Origin: Lachnospiraceae bacterium
GTDB lineage: Bacteria; Bacillota; Clostridia; Lachnospirales; Lachnospiraceae
Assembly: GCA_015057025.1 (NCBI GenBank)
Contig: SVFD01000001.1
Coordinates: 653,759 to 717,758, forward strand
Length of the DNA: 64,000 bases
Direction of reading: 5' to 3'
The notes below the pieces were generated by a model. It saw nothing but the letters and a program-made list of their open reading frames with translations. It did not search any database and was not told the origin of the DNA. Positions within the stretch are counted from its first letter, which is position 1. Each line of letters begins with the position of its first letter. A program made the translations under genes and the position numbers. Positions 56,037 through 64,000 of the stretch are shown piece after piece.

Positions 56037-58337
56037 ATGACACAGAATCAGAACATGTTGGAAGACAAAATCCAGGAGGTCGGAAGACGAATCCAGGCAT
56101 TGCGCGAGGATATGAATTTAAGCGTAGCTGAGTTGGCAGAGAAGATTGGATTAACAGAAGAAGAGTACCTTTTGTACGAATCCGGACAAAAAGACTTCAG
56201 TTTTACTTTCATTTACAAGATTGCTCACGTATGCGGCGTGGAAATGACCGAAATTATGGAAGGTGAAAGCCCCAGTCTTACCGAGTACACCATTACCCGT
56301 AAAGGCGAGGAAATGCCTATCGTAAGACGCGAAGGTTTCGTATACAACCGACTTGCTGCTAAGTTTAAGAATAAATTGGCAGAACCCTTTTACGTAAAGA
56401 TTCCTTACTCTGAGGAGGCCTTAAATCCCCCTTACAGCTTCTCGACACATACCGGTCAGGAAATGGATATTGTAATCAAGGGTAGCCTTAAAATGATGAT
56501 TGGTGAACGTACCGAAATTCTTCACGAAGGCGACTGCATCTATTACGACAGTTCCACACCCCATAACGAAATCGCCCTTGGCGGTGAAGATTGTGAAATC
56601 TATGCAATCGTTATGAACCCTGAAGAGGGTGGTGTTGCCGAATACAAAGAAAAGGTGAAAACTTTTACAACAACCAATGTAGACCTTGCGAAGTTAAAAG
56701 CACCCGTATACGAGAAGTTTGTGGAAACCACAGTAGACGAAAGGGGCGTTGTAAATTCCGTTAAGTTTAAAAACGACGATACCTTTAACTTTGCATTTGA
56801 TGTTGTGGATGAAATGGCACGTAAGGCACCCAGCAAGACTGCTATGATCCACGTTACCAACGATAAAAAGACAAGAAGATTTACGTTTGCGGATTTGAGC
56901 CGCTACTCTGCACAGACTGCAAACTATTTTGCAGATATGGGTATCAAAAAAGGTGACCGCGTAATGCTTGTATTAAAGAGACATTACCAGTTCTGGTTCT
57001 CAATCCTTGCATTACATAAACTTGGTGCAATCGTAATTCCTGCGACCAATCAGTTAAAAGACCACGATTTTGAATATCGTTTTAATGCAGCCGGTGTAAG
57101 TGCAATCGTATGTACCGGTGACGGGGATGTGGCAGAAGAAGTAGATAAGTCCTTAGCGAAGTCGCCTACTGTTAAAACCAAGATTATCTGCGGACGTTCT
57201 AAAGAAGGCTGGGACAATTTCGATGAAAGCCTTGTAAAATATGATACTGTATTCGAAAGACCTGCAGACGCAGCTTGCGGTACTGATACAATGTTAATGC
57301 TCTTTACATCAGGTACAACCGGTTATCCCCGAATCGCGGCTCACAATCATAAGTATCCTTTAGGACACTTCCTTACAGCAAAGTATTGGCATAATGTAGA
57401 TCCTAACGGTTTGCATTTTACAATTTCAGATACCGGCTGGGGTAAGGCATTGTGGGGTAAATTATACGGTCAGTGGTTATGCGAAGCGGCTACTTTTGTT
57501 TACGACTTTGACCGTTTCGATGCAAATGATATCCTTCCTATGTTTGCAGAATATAAGATTACAACCTTCTGTGCGCCTACAACCATGTATCGTTTCTTCA
57601 TCAAAGAAGATTTGAAGAATTACGACTTGAGTTCTATCAAATATGCAACCGTTGCGGGCGAAGCAATGAACCCTGAGGTTTACAACCAGTTCTTAAAAGC
57701 AACCGGTATCCGCATTATGGAAGGTTTCGGTCAGACTGAAACTACTCTTACCATCGCAAACTTCGTTGGTGAGACCAACAAAATCGGTTCCATGGGTAAA
57801 CCCAGTCCTTTATATGACGTGGATATCCAGCTTGCAGACGGCAAGCCTGCCGGTGTAGGTGAAGTTGGTGAAATCGTAATCCGTACCGAAGAAGCAGTAC
57901 CTAACGGATTATATGAAGGATATTATCTTGATGAAGAAAAGACCAAAGAAGCTTGGCATGATGGTTATTATCATACCGGTGATACCGCATGGAAGGATGA
58001 AGACGGATTCTTCTGGTATGTGGGTCGTGTGGATGACTTAATCAAATCTTCCGGCTACCGTATCGGACCCTTCGAAATCGAAAGTGTAATCATGGAATTA
58101 CCTTACGTTCTTGAGTGTGCCGTTGTTGCTGCACCCGATGAAATCAGAGGTCAGGTTGTAAAAGCCAACATTGTTCTTACCAAGGGAACACAGCCTTCCG
58201 ATGAATTAAAGAAGGAAATCCAGGTGTACGTTAAGAATCGTACCGCACCTTATAAGTACCCCAGAATTGTTGAGTTCATGGAAGAACTTCCTAAGACCAT
58301 CAGCGGTAAGGTACGCCGTGTAGAGTTACGTAAGTAA
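56037..58337 (+). CDS. HTH-cupin-acyl-CoA synthetase fusion
   Basis: A 766-residue protein from ATG 56037 (GGAGG 8 nt upstream). Domains: XRE-type helix-turn-helix (about residues 13-75, RIQALREDMNLSVAELAEKIGL), cupin (about 100-185, with TGQEMDIVIKGSLKM and STPHNEIALG), then an AMP-forming acyl-CoA synthetase (about 230-766). The ligase has LFTSGTTGYPR, DTGWGKALWG, the adenylate motif YHTGDTAWKDEDGFFWYVGR and the C-terminal catalytic Lys in KTISGKVRR. It resembles medium-chain/ACSM-type ligases. The N-terminal PuuR-like half suggests an enzyme that also regulates transcription. The T-box upstream points to an amino-acid-related acid as substrate, for example a branched-chain acid; this is inference. 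Confidence 0.88.
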   Translation: MTQNQNMLEDKIQEVGRRIQALREDMNLSVAELAEKIGLTEEEYLLYESGQKDFSFTFIYKIAHVCGVEMTEIMEGESPSLTEYTITRKGEEMPIVRREGFVYNRLAAKFKNKLAEPFYVKIPYSEEALNPPYSFSTHTGQEMDIVIKGSLKMMIGERTEILHEGDCIYYDSSTPHNEIALGGEDCEIYAIVMNPEEGGVAEYKEKVKTFTTTNVDLAKLKAPVYEKFVETTVDERGVVNSVKFKNDDTFNFAFDVVDEMARKAPSKTAMIHVTNDKKTRRFTFADLSRYSAQTANYFADMGIKKGDRVMLVLKRHYQFWFSILALHKLGAIVIPATNQLKDHDFEYRFNAAGVSAIVCTGDGDVAEEVDKSLAKSPTVKTKIICGRSKEGWDNFDESLVKYDTVFERPADAACGTDTMLMLFTSGTTGYPRIAAHNHKYPLGHFLTAKYWHNVDPNGLHFTISDTGWGKALWGKLYGQWLCEAATFVYDFDRFDANDILPMFAEYKITTFCAPTTMYRFFIKEDLKNYDLSSIKYATVAGEAMNPEVYNQFLKATGIRIMEGFGQTETTLTIANFVGETNKIGSMGKPSPLYDVDIQLADGKPAGVGEVGEIVIRTEEAVPNGLYEGYYLDEEKTKEAWHDGYYHTGDTAWKDEDGFFWYVGRVDDLIKSSGYRIGPFEIESVIMELPYVLECAVVAAPDEIRGQVVKANIVLTKGTQPSDELKKEIQVYVKNRTAPYKYPRIVEFMEELPKTISGKVRRVELRK

Positions 58338-58350
58338 GTATATAAAAGTT

Positions 58351-58390
58351 CAGCCCTTTTATCACAATAATGGTAGAAGGGCTGTTTTTT
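58351..58390 (+). terminator. intrinsic terminator
   Basis: CAGCCCTT (58351-58358) pairs with AAGGGCTG (58377-58384), followed by TTTTTT. Confidence 0.85.
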
Positions 58391-58528
58391 GCAAATAATA
58401 GCAATATCTTGTGATTACCTACTTTTATAAGGTCACAAATTGTGGTATACTGTACATTGCCAGCTTTTTTATGCTGATTATGGTATTCGAAATGCTATAT
58501 AGTGCATTGTAGTTAATTGGAGGTTATT

Positions 58529-59416
58529 ATGGGGTTAAATTTTAGAAAAAGTATTTCTCTGGGAAAAGGATTAAAATTAAATTTAAATAAAAAGAGTGCC
58601 GGTTTAAGCTTTGGTATTAAGGGAGCGAGATATTCCGTAAATACAAATGGTGACAGAAGAGCAACGTTCAGCATCCCGGGAACCGGAATTTCTTATACCA
58701 AAACCTTTGGTGATAAGAAAGAAAGAGGCGGTAAAAACGACAGAGCTAAAAAGAAAGAATTAGAGAAGAACCAGGAAGTGGTGCAGGAATATAATGAGCA
58801 GGTGGATGAAATCATCGGCATTCACAGAGCAGGTGTGGATGTTATTGATTGGAATCGTGTGGAAACCATTCCAAGAAAGCTTGCAAGCTTACAGACAAGA
58901 GTTTTAGAAGGCGATATTGATGCATATTATGAAGTAATTGAAAAGGCAGAGCCTTTTAATGAATTGGTGGATTTTGGAAGTGAATTTGAAATCGGTACTG
59001 ATAATCCTAAGTGTATTGTAGCAGAATTTAACATTAAAGAAGAAGATGTGATTCCTGATACTATGGTGACTTTAACAGAGTCAGGCAAAGTGTCCGAGAA
59101 GAAGATGACTAAGACTGCATATTATGAGATGCTTCAGGACTATGTATGCAGTGTTATGATTCGTATGGCAAGGGATTTGTTTGCACTTTTACCGGTGGAG
59201 CGTGTGATTATTCATGCCGTAGATGACGCTTTAAATACAGCAACAGGAAATACGGAAGAAGTTACATATGTATCTGTAATTTTTGACCGCGAAACTTTTA
59301 ATAAGATTAATTTGGATGCTATTGATCCGTCGGATTCATTAAGCAATTTCGAATATAATATGAAATTTGCAAAAACAACAGGATTTAAGCCGGTTGTAAA
59401 ATTGACCGATTGGTAA
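58529..59416 (+). CDS. DUF4236-containing protein
   Basis: A 295-residue protein from ATG 58529 (GGAGG 5 nt upstream). Residues 1-55 match DUF4236: GLNFRKSISLGKGLKLNLNKK, then SFGIKGARYSVNTNGDRR and GTGISYTKTF. A lysine-rich linker (about 65-85) leads to a second, unrecognised domain of about 200 residues ending in TGFKPVVKLTDW. The function is unknown; DUF4236 is common beside short secreted or phage-defence proteins, but nothing here supports a specific role. Confidence 0.75.
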   Translation: MGLNFRKSISLGKGLKLNLNKKSAGLSFGIKGARYSVNTNGDRRATFSIPGTGISYTKTFGDKKERGGKNDRAKKKELEKNQEVVQEYNEQVDEIIGIHRAGVDVIDWNRVETIPRKLASLQTRVLEGDIDAYYEVIEKAEPFNELVDFGSEFEIGTDNPKCIVAEFNIKEEDVIPDTMVTLTESGKVSEKKMTKTAYYEMLQDYVCSVMIRMARDLFALLPVERVIIHAVDDALNTATGNTEEVTYVSVIFDRETFNKINLDAIDPSDSLSNFEYNMKFAKTTGFKPVVKLTDW

Positions 59417-59470
59417 AAATTGTATAAAACATGTTTTAAAAGATAAAATATTAATCAACAGATGAGTAGA

Positions 59471-59499
59471 CGGTTTCACAAATTACAACGATGAAACCG
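59471..59499 (+). promoter_or_regulatory. hairpin in the rel leader
   Basis: CGGTTTCA (59471-59478) and TGAAACCG (59492-59499) form an 8-bp stem just before the ribosome site of rel, with no T-run. It could be an operator or leader structure. Confidence 0.35.
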
Positions 59500-59521
59500 C
59501 AGACCGGAAGGAAAACCGTTT

Positions 59522-61825
59522 ATGGAACCGCAGGATAGAAATAAGACAATTAAACATGAATTTGTCATTGATGACGGGCGCATTGAGTCGTTACAGGAAT
59601 TTTTGAGTCCTGAACAGCTTTATAATGACCTTATTGTTCGCGTGCGCAAGTATCACCCGTCGGATGATATTACGTTAATTGAGAAAGCGTATAATGTGGC
59701 AAATGAGGCACATAAAGACCAAATGCGTAAGTCGGGCGAACCTTATATTATTCACCCGTTGTATGTGGCGATTATTCTGGCGGATTTGGAAATGGATAAA
59801 GAAACCATTGTGGCGGGTATTTTGCATGATGTTGTGGAAGATACCATTATGACTTATGATGAGATAGCTCAGATGTTTGGCACGGATGTGGCCAACCTTG
59901 TAGATGGCGTAACTAAGTTGGGCCGTTTGGAATTTGCCGGCGGTGATAAATTAGAGGAACAGGCTGAGAACTTACGAAAGATGTTCCTTGCCATGGCAAA
60001 GGATATCCGAGTTATTATGATTAAGCTGGCTGACCGCCTTCATAATATGCGTACATTAAAGCACATGCGTCCTGAGAAACAGCAGGAGAAGGCAAGGGAA
60101 ACCTTGGATATCTATGCACCCATTGCGCAGCGTCTCGGTATCTCTAAGATTAAGGTAGAGCTGGATGACTTATCCTTAAAATATCTGGAACCTGATGTTT
60201 ATTACGATTTGGTAGATAAAATTGCCATCAAAAAGACAGAGCGTGAAGCCTATGTGCAAAGCATTGTCGATGAAGTCAGCAAGCATATCCATAACGCGGG
60301 CATTAAGGCTGAAATTGACGGTCGTGTAAAGCACTTTTTCAGTATCTATAAAAAGATGAAAAACCAAGGCAAGTCCTTGGATCAGATTTATGACCTTTTT
60401 GCGGTGCGTATTATTGTGGATAATGTCAAAGACTGTTATGCGGCATTGGGGGTGATTCACGAGATTTATAAGCCGATTCCCGGGCGTTTCAAGGATTATA
60501 TTGCGATGCCCAAGGACAATATGTATCAGTCTTTGCATACGACTTTGATTGGTTCCACGGGACAGCCTTTTGAGATTCAGATTCGTACCTATGAGATGCA
60601 TAAAACTGCAGAATACGGTATCGCAGCCCATTGGAAGTATAAAGAAGTATCTGACGGCAAGAAGAGTGCCGGCGGAGAAGAAGAGAAACTGGCTTGGTTG
60701 CGTCAGATTCTGGAATGGCAGAAAGAGTCTGATAACAACAGAGAATTTATGCATCTTTTAAAGAGCGATTTGGATTTGTTCTCTGACAGCGTTTATTGTT
60801 TTACACCGACAGGAGAGGTGAAGCATCTTCCTGCAGGTTCTAATACCATTGACTTTGCTTACAGCATTCACAGTGCGGTAGGTAACCGTATGGTAGGTGC
60901 TAAGGTAAATGGTAAACTGGTGAGTTTGGACTATGTGATTAACAATGGTGACGTAGTGCAGATTATTACCTCAAACAACGCGACCGGTCCCAGCAGGGAT
61001 TGGTTAACTATGGCCAAGAGTACCCTTGCTAAGAATAAAATTAATCAGTGGTTTAAGAATGAATTTAAAGAAGAAAATATCGTCAAAGGTAAAGATCTTC
61101 TATTGGCGTATTGTAAGGCCAAAGGCATTCAGTTATCGGATTTGACAAAACCGGCGTATATGGAGTTTGTTATGCGTAAGTATGGTTTCCACAGCTGGGA
61201 TGCACTTCTTGCCGCAGTAGGACACGGTGGTTTAAAAGAAGGCCAGATTATCAATAAAATGTGGGAACTTTACGAGAAAGACCATAAAAAAGCACCCACC
61301 GATGATGAAGTATTGGAGAGCGTGGCTGAAACCGCAGAGAAGAAAGTATTCCGTAAGCCTAAGGGCGGTATTGTGGTAGAAGGCGTTGACGATGTGGCAG
61401 TGCGTTTCGGTAAATGTTGCAGTCCGATTCCGGGCGACGATATTTTAGGCTTTGTCACAAGAGGTCGTGGCGTATCCATTCACAGAGTGGACTGTGTGAA
61501 CGTAATTAATCTTCCGGAGGAAGATAAGGCACGTTTGATTGAGGCTCAGTGGCAACAGGGCGGTGATGCAAGTAACGCAAATGCCAAATATCTTGCAGAA
61601 ATAATTATTTATGCCTACAACCGAAATGGTCTTTTGGCTGACGTGGCCAAGGCGCTTACGGAGAAGGATATTGATATTGTAAGTCTTTCTACTAAGACAA
61701 GTAAAAAAGGCATTTCTTCAATGCAGACTTCCTTTGAAATAGCAAGCAAGGATGAGTTAGACCGTATCATTGCGAAGATTATGACGGTGGAAAGCGTAGT
61801 GGATGTTGAAAGGACGAGTAGCTAA
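59522..61825 (+). CDS. relA: bifunctional (p)ppGpp synthetase/hydrolase Rel
   Basis: A 767-residue RSH protein. HD hydrolase (residues about 45-200, His102-Asp103 in ILHDVVEDT), synthetase (about 265-375, GRVKHFFSIYKKM and PKDNMYQSLHTT), TGS (about 420-482, VYCFTPTGEVKHLPAGS), and a C-terminal zinc-finger/ACT region (FGKCCSPIPGDDI, then ACT from about 695). Both catalytic domains look intact, so it can make and degrade the alarmone on the ribosome. It complements the synthetase-only protein at 2942-3670. Confidence 0.96.
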   Translation: MEPQDRNKTIKHEFVIDDGRIESLQEFLSPEQLYNDLIVRVRKYHPSDDITLIEKAYNVANEAHKDQMRKSGEPYIIHPLYVAIILADLEMDKETIVAGILHDVVEDTIMTYDEIAQMFGTDVANLVDGVTKLGRLEFAGGDKLEEQAENLRKMFLAMAKDIRVIMIKLADRLHNMRTLKHMRPEKQQEKARETLDIYAPIAQRLGISKIKVELDDLSLKYLEPDVYYDLVDKIAIKKTEREAYVQSIVDEVSKHIHNAGIKAEIDGRVKHFFSIYKKMKNQGKSLDQIYDLFAVRIIVDNVKDCYAALGVIHEIYKPIPGRFKDYIAMPKDNMYQSLHTTLIGSTGQPFEIQIRTYEMHKTAEYGIAAHWKYKEVSDGKKSAGGEEEKLAWLRQILEWQKESDNNREFMHLLKSDLDLFSDSVYCFTPTGEVKHLPAGSNTIDFAYSIHSAVGNRMVGAKVNGKLVSLDYVINNGDVVQIITSNNATGPSRDWLTMAKSTLAKNKINQWFKNEFKEENIVKGKDLLLAYCKAKGIQLSDLTKPAYMEFVMRKYGFHSWDALLAAVGHGGLKEGQIINKMWELYEKDHKKAPTDDEVLESVAETAEKKVFRKPKGGIVVEGVDDVAVRFGKCCSPIPGDDILGFVTRGRGVSIHRVDCVNVINLPEEDKARLIEAQWQQGGDASNANAKYLAEIIIYAYNRNGLLADVAKALTEKDIDIVSLSTKTSKKGISSMQTSFEIASKDELDRIIAKIMTVESVVDVERTSS

Positions 61826-61826
61826 A

Positions 61827-62468
61827 ATGAGTAAATTAATGGTTGGGAATATGGTTCTCGGAAGACTTGAGAACAACTGCTATTACCTACATAAAGAAGG
61901 CGAGAAGGAAACCATTATGGTAGATCCTTCTATTAAGGCAGACCATATTTATGAAACTTTAAAAGAAAAGGGCTTGGAAGTAAAGGCAATTTTTATCACC
62001 CATGGACATTTTGACCATATGATGGCCACAAACGAGTTAAAAGAACTCTTTGGTGATGTAACAATTTATGCAGGCCGCAAGGAAACGATTCTTTTGGAAG
62101 ACCCGAAAATGAACCATTCCGTATTAATCGGTAAGCCTTATGTAATCAAGGCTGATGTCCTTGTAAAAGATGATGATGAAATCAGCGTTGGTTCTATGAA
62201 GTGTAAGGTAATTGAAACGCCGGGACATTCCATCGGCGGTGTGTGCTATTATTTCGAAGAAGACGGCGTGTTAATCAGCGGTGATACGTTGTTCTTTGAA
62301 TCAGTGGGCAGAACGGATTTTCCCACCGGCGATGCGGGAGCATTGCGCACTTCCATTATTGAGAAGTTATATAAGCTTCCGGAGGCAACTGACGTGTATC
62401 CCGGGCATGGAGATGCTACCACCATCGGACATGAAAAGGCATACAATCCTTTTTGCTGTATAGTATAA
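61827..62468 (+). CDS. metallo-beta-lactamase-fold hydrolase (GloB-like)
   Basis: A 213-residue MBL-fold protein from ATG 61827, one base after the rel stop. Metal motif ITHGHFDHM and later PGHSIGGVCYYF, SGDTLFFESVGRTDFP and YPGHGDATTIGHEKAYNPF match the glyoxalase II-like group. The thioester substrate is not known. The tight junction with rel is common in Firmicutes. A terminator hairpin follows. Confidence 0.9.
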   Translation: MSKLMVGNMVLGRLENNCYYLHKEGEKETIMVDPSIKADHIYETLKEKGLEVKAIFITHGHFDHMMATNELKELFGDVTIYAGRKETILLEDPKMNHSVLIGKPYVIKADVLVKDDDEISVGSMKCKVIETPGHSIGGVCYYFEEDGVLISGDTLFFESVGRTDFPTGDAGALRTSIIEKLYKLPEATDVYPGHGDATTIGHEKAYNPFCCIV

Positions 62469-62489
62469 CGGATGTAAAGAAAGGAGAGG

Positions 62490-62517
62490 GGGATTATGAG
62501 TGCATAATCCCTTTTTT
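62490..62517 (+). terminator. terminator containing a mini-ORF
   Basis: GGGATTAT (62490-62497) pairs with ATAATCCC (62504-62511), then TTTTTT. A ribosome site AAGGAG and ATG-AGT-GCA-TAA (62496-62507) lie within it. It separates the MBL gene from hemZ. Confidence 0.75.
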
Positions 62518-62523
62518 GATAAA

Positions 62524-64000
62524 ATGATTAAAATTATTTGCAGAAAACCTGATTATGAATATGATGTACATTCTTTGGTGAAAGCTTTTTATCCGGCGGA
62601 AGAGTTGGTGTTTGTGAGGGAAGAAAACGAGGCGGAAACGTGTGGAAAAGAAGAGATGTCGGCATCGGAAAGTGATTGCGTCGGAGAAAAAGTCGACGAG
62701 GCAAACAAAACACAAGCGAATGACGATTGGAACGTTTTTCTGGAGCCTGTGAGTGATACACTCGTGTTAAAATGTCGTTTTGGCGAAAATGCTACAGAAG
62801 ATATTATTTCACTTATTGGCGAAAAGTCGGAAGTTAAAAACAGATTTAAGTTTTGCCTTTATCAGGCATTATCTAAGATTACCGGCAAAAAACTTCCCTG
62901 GGGCAATCTTACAGGCATTCGTCCGACTAAGCTTGCCATGATGATGCTTGAGCAGGAGAAGTCTGACGCGGAGATAAAAGCCTTTTTACAGGGAACCCAT
63001 CTAGTCAGCGATGAAAAGTGTGAATTGGGCATTGGTATTGCGAAGCATGAGAAAGCAATTTTGGACCGCTTAGATTGCAAAAGAGGGTATAGTTTGTACA
63101 TAGGCATTCCTTTTTGCCCTACCACCTGTTTATATTGCTCTTTTACATCAAATCCAATTTTTAAGTGGAAAAATCGTATGCAGGAATACATCGATGCCAT
63201 AAAAAAGGAAATCGATTTCTGGAGTGAGACCTATAAGGACAGACCCTTGAATACGATTTACATCGGCGGAGGTACGCCTACATCCCTTTCTGCGGAGCAG
63301 TTGGAGGATTTGATTACCTATGTGAAGGGTAAGTTTGATTTGTCGCACTTGCTTGAATTTACCGTGGAGGCAGGGCGCCCCGACAGTATTACAAGGGATA
63401 AACTGGAAGTGTTATATAAGTTGGGCATCACAAGAATTTCCGTAAATCCCCAGACCATGAACCAGGAGACACTGGATTTAATCGGAAGATGTCATACCAT
63501 AGAGCAGACGCGTGAGGCTTTTGATCTGGCAAGAGAAGTTGGGTTTGACAATATCAATATGGACATTATATTAGGGCTTCCCGGCGAAGACGCGGATATG
63601 GTGGCTAAGACTTTGGAAGAAATTAAGGAAATGAATCCTGACAGTCTGACTGCCCATTCTCTTGCTATTAAGCGTGCGTCTAAATTGGGTGAATGGATTG
63701 AGAAGAACGGCCGCGAGGCATTAAATGATACAAGCGATATGATGGAGCTTACTTTGGCCTGCGCGAAGGCTTTGGATATGGAACCCTATTATCTCTATCG
63801 CCAGAAAAATATGGCCGGCAATTTGGAGAATGTGGGTTTTGCCAAAGAAGGGAAAGACGGCATCTACAATGTGTTGATTATGGAAGAGAAACAGACTATC
63901 GTGGCATTGGGAGCAGGTGCATCCACCAAAGCGGTATATCCGGACGGAAGGATTGAACGTTGCGAAAATGTCAAAGATGTCAATAATTACATAGCCAGAA
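62524..64000 (+). CDS. hemZ: HemZ-like radical SAM coproporphyrinogen dehydrogenase (partial)
   Basis: At least 492 residues, open at the window end. The radical SAM motif is PFCPTTCLYCSF (C-x3-C-x2-C), after an N-terminal domain of about 200 residues typical of HemZ rather than HemN. IYIGGGTPTSLS and DIILGLPGED follow. It would be an oxygen-independent coproporphyrinogen III oxidase-type enzyme or related heme-linked protein. The ATG at 62524 has a poor ribosome site, in contrast to the strong one before the 3-codon mini-ORF upstream. Confidence 0.9.
   Translation, partial: MIKIICRKPDYEYDVHSLVKAFYPAEELVFVREENEAETCGKEEMSASESDCVGEKVDEANKTQANDDWNVFLEPVSDTLVLKCRFGENATEDIISLIGEKSEVKNRFKFCLYQALSKITGKKLPWGNLTGIRPTKLAMMMLEQEKSDAEIKAFLQGTHLVSDEKCELGIGIAKHEKAILDRLDCKRGYSLYIGIPFCPTTCLYCSFTSNPIFKWKNRMQEYIDAIKKEIDFWSETYKDRPLNTIYIGGGTPTSLSAEQLEDLITYVKGKFDLSHLLEFTVEAGRPDSITRDKLEVLYKLGITRISVNPQTMNQETLDLIGRCHTIEQTREAFDLAREVGFDNINMDIILGLPGEDADMVAKTLEEIKEMNPDSLTAHSLAIKRASKLGEWIEKNGREALNDTSDMMELTLACAKALDMEPYYLYRQKNMAGNLENVGFAKEGKDGIYNVLIMEEKQTIVALGAGASTKAVYPDGRIERCENVKDVNNYIAR

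Overview
The window is a chromosome segment from a low-to-moderate GC anaerobic Firmicute, most likely a Lachnospiraceae (Clostridia) gut or rumen bacterium. This placement is inferred from the kind of proteins present and not from a marker-gene search. Supporting points are the minimal SufC/SufB pair, HrcA-type CIRCE control of groESL, a T-box leader, an AGGAGG-type ribosome site before nearly every gene, a maltose PTS with a MapP-like phosphatase, a LacL/LacM-type split beta-galactosidase and HemZ. No rRNA, tRNA, CRISPR array or prophage was seen. The only mobile-element trace is a decayed IS200/IS605 remnant, plus two copies of an unassigned structured repeat.

Layout. 1-9.4 kb: tail of a PcrA-like helicase, a small membrane protein, rlmD, an OmpR/SARP-like regulator, a small alarmone synthetase, an HD hydrolase, the sufC-sufB pair, a membrane-anchored trypsin-like protein and two CobW-type GTPases, one with a long His/Cys-rich metal-binding insert. 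9.4-18.3 kb: a LacI regulator divergent from a maltose operon (PTS EIIACB, mapP, malQ, ptsH, ptsI and a decayed MFS gene). Import would yield maltose 6'-phosphate, MapP would remove the phosphate and MalQ would process the maltose, with HPr and enzyme I made from the same operon. 18.3-22.3 kb: IS200 relic, small membrane protein, TipA-like MerR regulator, pyrB-pyrI and a PH-like protein. 22.6-26.7 kb: folate operon folC-folE-HD-folP-folBK. 27-33.3 kb: a DUF5050-type protein, then ppx-ppk1-maf, a small acidic protein and a PilZ protein. 33.4-38.9 kb (minus strand): purC, a PHP-HAD fusion, an ABC-F ATPase and a membrane GGDEF protein. 39-45 kb: groES-groEL, a polar amino-acid ABC transporter, a MarR-flavodoxin pair and a tiny minus-strand ORF. 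45-55.5 kb: a His-less HPr-like protein, an AraC regulator and the lactose/galactose operon (GPH permease, lacL, lacM, galK, galE, galT, AraC). 55.5-64 kb: a T-box leader before an HTH-cupin-acyl-CoA synthetase fusion, a DUF4236 protein, Rel, an MBL hydrolase and the start of hemZ.

The most interesting observations are these. Two copies of a roughly 145-bp structured repeat share a conserved core with compensatory base changes but have different outer arms. A T-box riboswitch precedes an acyl-CoA synthetase instead of a tRNA synthetase or transporter. A 34-bp site lies exactly 55 nt before the -10 of both the His-less HPr-like gene and the lac operon, suggesting shared AraC control. The phosphorylation sites of HPr are split between two proteins: the operon HPr has His15 but not Ser46, and the HPr-like protein has the serine but not the histidine. 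The mapP start codon appears to be ATC. The folate operon carries an HD hydrolase that could fill the missing pterin-triphosphate step.
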